Source: a virus. From it: a stretch of DNA of 23,646 nucleotides. The position numbers were made by a program, and so were the translations under genes. Below the pieces are notes generated by a model, which was given only the letters and a program-made list of their open reading frames with translations, made no database searches and had not been told where the DNA came from. Shown here in pieces: positions 16,177 to 23,646 of the stretch. The number at the start of each line of letters is the position of its first letter. Position 1 is the stretch's first letter. The stretch is taken from the IMG/VR virus record IMGVR_UViG_3300010885_072136, positions 1-23,646 of that record; one strand, 5' to 3'.

Positions 16177-16247
16177 GGGCGGTGGGGAAACCCACCCTGA
16201 CCCGCTGGGCGTCGAAAGACCTGACCCGACCTTTTTAGGATGACAAC
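16177..16247 (+). ncRNA. GC-rich structured spacer between the two giant genes
   Basis: This 71-base spacer is far richer in GC than its surroundings. It holds hairpin 1, GGTGGG-GAAA-CCCACC (16181-16196), a GNRA-capped 6-bp perfect stem, and a weaker hairpin 2 near 16208-16227, with GTC-GAAA-GAC inside an outer GGG/CCC pairing. CCTGACCCG occurs twice (16196-16204 and 16220-16228). A T-run (16232-16236) and a TAGGA ribosome site (16236-16240) follow. It could act as a partial terminator, an RNA-processing site or a translation control element for the next gene. It matches no RNA family I recognise, and the core of a hammerhead ribozyme is absent. Confidence 0.5.
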
Positions 16248-19200
16248 ATGGCAAGTAGAATTAAACACAAGCGTTCCAGTGTAGCTGGAAGAATCCCACT
16301 CGCAGCTGATTTAGAAGCAGGCGAACTGGCACTTAACACTAATGACGGTAAAGTATATCTAAAAAAAGATGATAATAGTGTCTTAGATATCACATCAACA
16401 ATTTTTAAAAATGATACCAATGTTACTGTAACTGATACAGGCGCAGACGGCACTGTGTCAGTCACCGCTGACAACGTTGAGAAATTAAGAATCAATGCAA
16501 CGCAAGTTCAGTTTAAAGAAACTACAACAATTGAAAATGCCAAAGAACTTCAATTTAAAGAATTAACAGGCAGCGGCAGTAATTATGTAGGCGTTAAAGC
16601 TCCTGATTTACTGACAGCAAATTATACATTAACATTACCATCTGGTGCAGGCGGAGTTGGTCAAACATTATCCAGCGACGGTTTAGGAAACTTAGAATGG
16701 AGTGATCCAGACATCTTCGGCGGAAATAGAATTTATGTTTCTGGTTCTAAAGGTAATGATGCCAATGACGGTATTACTGCTCCGGTACAAACACTTAAAA
16801 GAGCTCTACAAATATCATCCGGGTATGTTTATTCATCTCTTGGTGCAGTTAATAATCAAAAGGTTGTGGTAGTAGTATCAACAGGCGACTATACAGAAGA
16901 TAATCCGTTGATCGTACCTGATAATGTAACTGTTCTTGGTGACAGCCTACGTTCGTGCGTCATCAGACCAGCTAACGCTAACCAAGATATGTTGCGTGTT
17001 CGAAATGGTTGCTACTTCGGTGAATTCACATTCCGCGATGGATTGAGTTCAGGTAGTCCTGCGTACACTTTCAACTACGCAGTGGCATTTGACGACCCGC
17101 TTGACACTTCGGTGAGTCGTGTAGGCTACACATATTTGCCAAGCACTAAGCCACGTATCAATCAATCACCGTATGTTCAGAATTGCTCTATTATATCATT
17201 CCTTGGAGGCAACGGTGTGCTTGTTGACGGTAGTAAAGTTACTACCCCTAATACCCCAGCTGACCCATTAGAAGTAGAAAGACCAGTTTCAAGTCCTTAC
17301 CCTGAACAAGGTAAGTCTATGGTTGCTAATGCGTTTACCATGCTGTCATTTGGCGGCACAGGCTGGCGAATTATCAACGATGCATACGCACAGATTGTTT
17401 CTTGCTTCCAAATTTTCATGTTGAACGGTGTATACACACAGAGTGGCGGCTACTGTTCTATTACTAACTCTGCTACTAACTTTGGTTTGTATGCTCTACG
17501 TGCTTCGGGGTATAGTCCGTTATCGTTTGCATTTGATAGAGGTTATATTGGAACAACAGGTGCGTTCGGCAGCGTTCAAACAATTACTGCATTTGGATGG
17601 AATAGACCAGAAGGTCCTGTTGAAGAATTTGTTATTAGAGTATATGATCCAACAACAGAAGCTGATATCACAGATAGTTTTAAAAGTACATTACCTGGTT
17701 TTCTTGAAGTATCATTCAACGCAGCCACTGCCGTTAGTGCAGCAACAAATATTTTTACCATCACTACTCATGGTTTCAACAACGGCGATGCTGTAATTTA
17801 TAACAGTAATGGCGGCACAGATATCAATGGTATGTTTAATGGCGATACTTATTTTGTCAAATACATTAATGCAAATCAATTCACACTAACCTTTGATAAC
17901 AGTTTATCAAAAGATGTTGATATTTTTGTAGTTGGTACAGGTACTCAAAAGTTTAAAAAACAAGACTATGAAATGTATGTTAATGATATTGCCGAATACC
18001 ATAATACTTTTCAAGAATTAATAATTTCAGGTGGACCGTTTGTAAGTTTTGCACCAGGAGACGTAATTGAAGGTCAATCAGGCGGATTACCTAACAATGC
18101 TTATGTCTACAATTGGAATAGTGGTACAAGTACGCTAACAGTTTCTGTTAATAAGGTTACCATCGGCGTAGCATCAGTTAGAAATGTATTCTTAACTGCT
18201 GGCGAAATTACAAAAGTAGGCAGTACAGTTGTTAGCTATACTATAACAGGAACGTCTGCGTTATCTAATTTATATGCCGCAACGTTTGAAGTATTGCCTA
18301 CAATTGTTGGCGGTCAATTAATTGACACTGCTAACTTAGCAGGCAAGAAAATTTATTTCCATAGACCAAGCGTTACTAATAGCTCAGGACATACTTGGGA
18401 ATATGCTGGATCCGGCACAGACTACAACGCACTACCTCAGAACGGTGGACAGACTGTAAGCAGATACGAACAGTATGCAGAAAATGCAGGCCGTGTTTAC
18501 TCTTCAGGCACTAACGAACTTGGAGACTTTAAAGTTGGCGACTTTATTACTGCCTACAACAGAACAGGTAACATTACATTTAGAAATAAAGTTACTGTTG
18601 ACACACTCGACGTACTACGTCTTGCATTAAGTGATATTGAAATTACCGGTATTAGTACGGACGTTGACCTTGGCGAAAACGAAGTTGGTGGTCCAAGCAA
18701 CGCTCGATTAAGTACCCAATTAGCAACATGGGCCTATGCAAATAACAGACTTGGCTCGTTCATTGATAAATCAGTTACCACATCAGCTATTCCGGGATCT
18801 ATTGTTCAATTGAACAGTAATGGCCAAATTAATTCTGACTTAATTCCTACTCAAAGAAACTTTACCAGCTTTATAAGCCAAGGATATCGTTCTCGTTTAG
18901 CACAAGTTGATAATATTCCTGCAGGCGATATGCAATCGGGAGATATTGCCACTGAGAATTTTGAACAAATTGAAATTACGCTTAACAGTGGGTTAGCAAC
19001 AAGTTTTATTGATGGTGCAACTGTAACACAGGCTGTTACCGGAGCAACCGGCCTATTAAAAGGTGACTATGCCGCAGGTACAACAGTTATACGAGTAGCC
19101 AGCGTGTACGGAACATTTGCTGTAAGTTTTGCCACTGGCGCCGCAAATACATTAACTATTGCAGGAACAGCAACAGCAAAGTATCCTACATTATTAGGCA

Positions 19201-22200
19201 CTGCTGAAGCTACCAGTGCTAACTATTTTTTACGTGGAGCCACTTCTGGACAATACTTAATATTACCAAATAGTGGATCTTATACATTTACCAATGCAAC
19301 AATCAGTACTGCATTTAGATACAACAACATTGCATATCTTAAAACCAGTGCAGCACATAATTTAGTAACAGGCAATCAAGTAAACATTGATGCTGGAACT
19401 GCAACTTACGATGCTATACCGTTTGTAACAGTTTTAGATTCAGACGAATTTTATTATTCTAACACCGCAGCTGATAGTGCAACGTCAGCAAGTACTACTG
19501 CTACAGCAACACTGGCTGGCGCAACATCGGCATTGACAATGACTGGAAGTGTAACATCTGGAGCACTAACGGGAACCATTGTTGTAGGTAATTTTGTATT
19601 TGACGTAGCTGGTACTATTCCTGTTGGTTCAAAGATTACCACTGTTAATATGGCAGCAAGTCCGCGAACATTTACAATTACATTTCCGGCTTCATCAACC
19701 GTTGCAAGTACTGCAACTGCACAATTAAAATTCTTTACTCCAACAGCGGAAACTGGAACTGTTCGATCAGTGATCACTGCCGCTGACTCATTAAGCCAAG
19801 GTACATTTAGTGAATTAAGAAGCGGAGTGCTGACTAATGTAAACAATCTTGGATTAACAGGCGGCACTGCATATGTTCCTGGAATTTATTTAAGAGTTCC
19901 ATTAACTAATGTAAGCGGCAGCGGTACCGGAGCTCTTGCAGATATCACAGTTAACTCAACTGGCGCAGTAACCGACGTTGATTTAATATTTGGCGGCACA
20001 GGATATGCCAGCGGCAATGTACTCAGCGCAAGTAACACTAATCTTGGCGGCATTGGTACTGGATTTCAAATTACTGCAACTGCGGCAGAACGTCGAGTAT
20101 ATATTACAATCTCAGGTGGTCAATTATTTGTTGCTACACCTACAGCACCTGACTTTGCTGAAGATAACAATACTTCAAGATTTAGTATAACCTCAACTAA
20201 TAGTATTACTAAAACATTTAATGCAGCACCAACGGGTACAGGCGGCAACGTAGATTACGCAACAAATTATATTACTATAGCAACGCACGGTTTAACCAAC
20301 GGTGATCCAGTAATTTATGATCCAGGTGTTAATTCTACAATGGGCGGCTTAATAACATTAAACTGTTATTATGTTAAAGTAGTAGATGCTAACACTATTC
20401 AATTGTGTGCAACTTATAATGTTGCATCGGTTGCAGCATTGGCATTAGGTCCAAGCTCAACAGGAACGCATTCGTTATTCCGATACTCAGTTAACTTGAC
20501 AGACAACAGTGTGTTGGCCCTGGCTCATGGATTAGTTACAGGCGATGCTGTAAGAATTACAGGCTCAAATTTATTTGAAATTGACTCTGTTGCTATATCA
20601 GATAACGATAGATTCTTTGTAGGATCGATTACTACCAACAGCTTTACATTACATACATTACGAGCTGATGCAATATTAAGTATTGCAGGCAATGTGACTA
20701 ACGGTTCTGATATCACAGCCAAAGGCACAGGCACTATTACCTTTGTTGCTAACAATGTACGAATTAACGGAACTGTAAACACAAGTAGTAATAATGTATT
20801 AAATTGGAACTCGTTAGTTTCAACAAATATTGATGCAACTAATATTATTTCTGGCATCATTGCCACAACAAGATTAGCCAGCGGATCGGCAAGCAGTGAT
20901 ACTTTCTTAAGAGGTGACTCTGTATGGAGCACGGCTGTTAAGAGTGTTGCTGTGGCAGCGGGCTCACCAATAACAGCATTAGGCAGTGGCTCAGGACCGT
21001 ATTACGGAAATGTTACTCTTGACGTAATTAAAGTTGATTCAGCAACTGGCTCGGGTGGATACTCCTCAACCGGAGCTGCCAGTTTTAATGTTTCTCAGTT
21101 TGCAGTTGGCCTTGGGGACAGTGTTTCTGCAGGACAAGTTTATATTAAAAATGGTGTTGTTGATGCAGGTACGTTAGACACCTATGACAGTTCGTATTTC
21201 TTAAATCCAAATAACTTAACAAGTGTTGTTCCGCCTAACAAAGGCGGTACAGGTTTGTTTAATTACTCAGCTGGTGACACAATATACGCAACTGGTCCTA
21301 CAACAATTAACTTATTAAATATTGGCCCGGCTGATACAGTTTATACCAGCACAGGATCTATACCACAATGGAGTCCCGGACTAACACTGGGTAAATCAAT
21401 TAGTGTTACTGGTGCAGAAGTTACGACTAACAGCGTCAGTGCAAGTTCGTTATTTAATACTACTACCAAAGCTCTTAATATTGGAGGCGCTGCATCCAGT
21501 GTTGTAATCGGCACAAGTTCTGCAAGTGAATCGTTAACTTCTAATGTAAAAGTTTATACTACCAGCGGAACTCCAACAACAACCGTCACAGTTGCTATGG
21601 GGCCAACAATGGCTATTTCTACAGTGGCTCGAAGTGCAGGTACTGCCACTATCACTACTACTTTAAATCATGGTTTAACAAGTGGCAATACTATTACGAT
21701 TGTTGCAACGGCACCAGATGCTACATTTAATACAATAAATGCATCAGTGACTGTAACAAGTCTTACAACATTCACCTATACAAACGCTGGAACTAATCTT
21801 ACAACTACTGCAGGAACTGGTAGTGTATTTGTTGGAAGCTGGGGCGTGGCATTAGCGGCTACTGTTATTGCAAGTGGAACATCTTTAACATTTGCCAGCG
21901 TAACTAATATTCAAACTGGTCAAGCTGTTAGCGGCAGTGCAAGTATTCCTACAGGAACGACTGTGATTGGTATTAGTGGTACTACTGTATACCTAAGCGA
22001 TTCTCTTACTAACAGTATTACCGCAGGAACTGCCATAATCTTTACAGAAACTGTAAAGAGTCTTGGATTAAAAACTGGCGATCAAATTACCATTGCAAGT
22101 TCTGGTGTTACTAACCTTGACGGTACATGGTCAATTACAGGCGCAACAATTAATTCATCATCTTTTAGTATCACAACTGACGCCAATGTTACTGCAACTA

Positions 22201-23646
22201 ATGTTGCAAGAGCAGGTACAATTGTAAAAGTTAATACTATACTGTTGCGCAATAGAACAGTGACCTTAGGCAGCAGTGAAGCCAGCGGCACACCTATAGC
22301 AGCTATACTAAAAGGTGAGAATGCTGTTGGCACAAACATCAGCGCAAGTAACTTTACAATTACACCGGGCCTTGCTACCGGAACCGGAACAAGTGGTAGC
22401 TTTATTGTTGCTACTGGCACAACTGGTTCCTCAGGTGCTGCTAAACAATCTGCAACATCACGATTAACAATCGCAGCCAACGGTCAAGCAACATTTGCAA
22501 ATGATGTAGTTATTACCGGCGACCTTGCAGTTAACGGTGGAGATATTACTACAAGTGCAACTACATTTAATTTACTAAATGCCACAGCAGCCACAGTTAA
22601 TGCGTTTGGCGCAGCCACAACATTAGAATTTGGAGCAGCAACCGGAACAACTAATATCAACAACAATTTAGATGTTGATGGTGATGTTAATATTGACGGC
22701 GGTGACCTAACTGTAAGCACATCTACATTTAACTTAGCTAACACTACCGCCACAACTATAAACTTTGGTGGTGCAGGTACTGCAATTGCCGTTGGCGCAG
22801 GCACTGGTACAACTACTATTAATCACAATGCTGCAATAACACTTGACTTAGCAGTCAATGGTGGTGATATTACCACAACTGCAACTACGTTTAATTTAAT
22901 AAATGCCACAGCAACCACAGTTAATTTTGCACAAGCAGGTACTGCTATCAGTATTGGTGCTGCCACAGGTACTACTACTATACGGAATGATCTTGCAGTC
23001 AACGGTAATACAACTCTTGGAGATGCAAGTGGTGACACAGTAACAATCAATGCAGGAACACTAACAGCACCAAACACAATTACGTTTGCTGTTGATGATG
23101 CTACTACAGCTGGAATTAGTTATCCTGTTAAAATTCAGCACACTACATCTGGTACGCCAGCTGTTGGTATCGGCGCAGGCTTGCAATTTATTACAGAAAC
23201 CAGTGCAAGTACTAACAAGACAGGAATGCAAATTGAAGCAGTAACTACTGATGTAACGGTTGCCTCAGAAGATTTTGACTTTGTATTAAAATTAATGCAA
23301 AATGGTTCCGCTGCCGCAGAACGTTTTAGAGTCAACAGTGCTGGCGATGGAACCTTAGTCGGCGACTTAGCCGTCAATGGTGGAGACGTTACTACAACTG
23401 CAACAACATTTAACTTATTAAACACAACTGTTACAACTGGTAACTTGTTTGGAGCAGGTACTGCAATCAGTATTGGTGCAGGCACAGGTACAACTACAAT
23501 CAATAATGCTAACACAGCAGTCACGGGTGACCTTGCAGTCAATGGTGGAGACGTTACTACAACTGCAACAACATTTAACTTATTAAACACAACTGTTACA
23601 ACTGGTAACTTGTTTGGAGCAGGTACTGCAATCAGTATTGGTGCAG
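16248..23646 (+). CDS. Giant modular fibre-like protein 2 (3' partial)
   Basis: I read this frame codon by codon from ATG 16248 to the window edge and found no stop: at least 2466 codons. TAGGA lies 7 bases before the ATG. Parts in order: an N-terminal fibre-adaptor-like motif (GRIPLAADLEAGELALNTND, residues 14-33); a beta-helix region (about 162-425: IYVSGSKGNDANDG, STGDYTEDNPLIVPDNV, GGYCSITNSA) paralogous to that of giant 1; several 'HGL' modules (about 506, 1037, 1346, 1426, 1806); a segment with LGDFKVGDFITAYNRTGN (about 757); NKGGTGLFNYSAGDTIY (about 1664); and from about 2097 an array of 'TFNLLN' units that is still running at the edge. No transmembrane segment or protease motif was noticed. 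It is inferred to be a virion fibre or appendage protein, perhaps the largest of the phage. Confidence 0.85.
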   Translation, partial: MASRIKHKRSSVAGRIPLAADLEAGELALNTNDGKVYLKKDDNSVLDITSTIFKNDTNVTVTDTGADGTVSVTADNVEKLRINATQVQFKETTTIENAKELQFKELTGSGSNYVGVKAPDLLTANYTLTLPSGAGGVGQTLSSDGLGNLEWSDPDIFGGNRIYVSGSKGNDANDGITAPVQTLKRALQISSGYVYSSLGAVNNQKVVVVVSTGDYTEDNPLIVPDNVTVLGDSLRSCVIRPANANQDMLRVRNGCYFGEFTFRDGLSSGSPAYTFNYAVAFDDPLDTSVSRVGYTYLPSTKPRINQSPYVQNCSIISFLGGNGVLVDGSKVTTPNTPADPLEVERPVSSPYPEQGKSMVANAFTMLSFGGTGWRIINDAYAQIVSCFQIFMLNGVYTQSGGYCSITNSATNFGLYALRASGYSPLSFAFDRGYIGTTGAFGSVQTITAFGWNRPEGPVEEFVIRVYDPTTEADITDSFKSTLPGFLEVSFNAATAVSAATNIFTITTHGFNNGDAVIYNSNGGTDINGMFNGDTYFVKYINANQFTLTFDNSLSKDVDIFVVGTGTQKFKKQDYEMYVNDIAEYHNTFQELIISGGPFVSFAPGDVIEGQSGGLPNNAYVYNWNSGTSTLTVSVNKVTIGVASVRNVFLTAGEITKVGSTVVSYTITGTSALSNLYAATFEVLPTIVGGQLIDTANLAGKKIYFHRPSVTNSSGHTWEYAGSGTDYNALPQNGGQTVSRYEQYAENAGRVYSSGTNELGDFKVGDFITAYNRTGNITFRNKVTVDTLDVLRLALSDIEITGISTDVDLGENEVGGPSNARLSTQLATWAYANNRLGSFIDKSVTTSAIPGSIVQLNSNGQINSDLIPTQRNFTSFISQGYRSRLAQVDNIPAGDMQSGDIATENFEQIEITLNSGLATSFIDGATVTQAVTGATGLLKGDYAAGTTVIRVASVYGTFAVSFATGAANTLTIAGTATAKYPTLLGTAEATSANYFLRGATSGQYLILPNSGSYTFTNATISTAFRYNNIAYLKTSAAHNLVTGNQVNIDAGTATYDAIPFVTVLDSDEFYYSNTAADSATSASTTATATLAGATSALTMTGSVTSGALTGTIVVGNFVFDVAGTIPVGSKITTVNMAASPRTFTITFPASSTVASTATAQLKFFTPTAETGTVRSVITAADSLSQGTFSELRSGVLTNVNNLGLTGGTAYVPGIYLRVPLTNVSGSGTGALADITVNSTGAVTDVDLIFGGTGYASGNVLSASNTNLGGIGTGFQITATAAERRVYITISGGQLFVATPTAPDFAEDNNTSRFSITSTNSITKTFNAAPTGTGGNVDYATNYITIATHGLTNGDPVIYDPGVNSTMGGLITLNCYYVKVVDANTIQLCATYNVASVAALALGPSSTGTHSLFRYSVNLTDNSVLALAHGLVTGDAVRITGSNLFEIDSVAISDNDRFFVGSITTNSFTLHTLRADAILSIAGNVTNGSDITAKGTGTITFVANNVRINGTVNTSSNNVLNWNSLVSTNIDATNIISGIIATTRLASGSASSDTFLRGDSVWSTAVKSVAVAAGSPITALGSGSGPYYGNVTLDVIKVDSATGSGGYSSTGAASFNVSQFAVGLGDSVSAGQVYIKNGVVDAGTLDTYDSSYFLNPNNLTSVVPPNKGGTGLFNYSAGDTIYATGPTTINLLNIGPADTVYTSTGSIPQWSPGLTLGKSISVTGAEVTTNSVSASSLFNTTTKALNIGGAASSVVIGTSSASESLTSNVKVYTTSGTPTTTVTVAMGPTMAISTVARSAGTATITTTLNHGLTSGNTITIVATAPDATFNTINASVTVTSLTTFTYTNAGTNLTTTAGTGSVFVGSWGVALAATVIASGTSLTFASVTNIQTGQAVSGSASIPTGTTVIGISGTTVYLSDSLTNSITAGTAIIFTETVKSLGLKTGDQITIASSGVTNLDGTWSITGATINSSSFSITTDANVTATNVARAGTIVKVNTILLRNRTVTLGSSEASGTPIAAILKGENAVGTNISASNFTITPGLATGTGTSGSFIVATGTTGSSGAAKQSATSRLTIAANGQATFANDVVITGDLAVNGGDITTSATTFNLLNATAATVNAFGAATTLEFGAATGTTNINNNLDVDGDVNIDGGDLTVSTSTFNLANTTATTINFGGAGTAIAVGAGTGTTTINHNAAITLDLAVNGGDITTTATTFNLINATATTVNFAQAGTAISIGAATGTTTIRNDLAVNGNTTLGDASGDTVTINAGTLTAPNTITFAVDDATTAGISYPVKIQHTTSGTPAVGIGAGLQFITETSASTNKTGMQIEAVTTDVTVASEDFDFVLKLMQNGSAAAERFRVNSAGDGTLVGDLAVNGGDVTTTATTFNLLNTTVTTGNLFGAGTAISIGAGTGTTTINNANTAVTGDLAVNGGDVTTTATTFNLLNTTVTTGNLFGAGTAISIGA
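22536..23646 (+). repeat. TFNLLN beta-repeat array of giant protein 2, reaching the window edge
   Basis: Units start (at GGD) at 22536, 22698, 22860, 23379 and 23544. The gap of 519 bases between the third and fourth holds a different beta module. The last two are a perfect tandem copy in DNA: 23373-23481 equals 23538-23646 base for base (109 bases, period 165, 55 residues), and the match is cut off by the window edge. Confidence 0.9.

Noticed and set aside
16196-16228. Hammerhead or other self-cleaving ribozyme in the spacer
   Set aside because: CUGA and GAAA elements are present, but the obligatory CUGANGA core is not; neither an HDV-type nor a twister-type fold could be fitted by eye.
17428-17796. 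+ strand ORF of 122 codons inside giant gene 2
   Set aside because: It is in another frame of the continuous giant reading frame, with Leu-rich shadow composition and no ribosome site.

Overview
The window looks like the head-structure module and the start of a fibre block of a T4-type myovirus (Caudoviricetes, dsDNA tailed phage), AT-rich and most like marine or other aquatic relatives. The main reason is the gene order portal (gp20) - small gene - acidic prohead-core gene (gp67 position) - prohead protease (gp21) - scaffold (gp22) - major capsid protein (gp23), each with recognisable T4-family sequence. All supported genes are on the + strand and tightly packed. I see no tRNA, rRNA, CRISPR array or insertion sequence.

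Bases 2-2026 hold the 3' part of a long Lys/Glu/Ala-rich coiled-coil protein with a tape-measure-type GEKGPE motif. It sits directly before the portal, where T4 has the tail-tube gene. Bases 2032-6733 are the prohead morphogenesis operon: portal, core proteins, the maturation protease and the scaffold. The scaffold carries many sites of the (L/I)-x-E|(A/G/S) type cut by gp21-family proteases. Its reading frame seems to continue past its stop in another frame, up to the gp23 ribosome binding site. The capsid gene (6746-7912) ends at a strong cUUCGg terminator.

After a promoter-like site and a leader hairpin (7973-8064), a second block encodes beta-rich virion proteins: 234, 409 and 111 residues, then two giant modular fibre-like proteins. 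The first giant is 1938 residues (10360-16176). The second (16248 to the window end) is open for at least 2466 codons and runs off the edge. The giants are paralogues. They share a beta-helix (pectate-lyase-like) region, 'HGL' beta modules, a 'RVGEYF/KVGDFI' segment and arrays of about 54-55-residue 'TFNLLN' repeats, some nearly identical in DNA. The first giant also carries four helical 'KCxRD' repeats. A GC-rich 71-base spacer with two GNRA-capped hairpins separates them.

Working model: gp20 nucleates the prohead, gp67-like and gp22 proteins form the core, gp21 matures core and capsid, and gp23 builds the shell. The downstream proteins probably form adsorption fibres or other virion appendages. 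Host and exact lineage cannot be read from this window.
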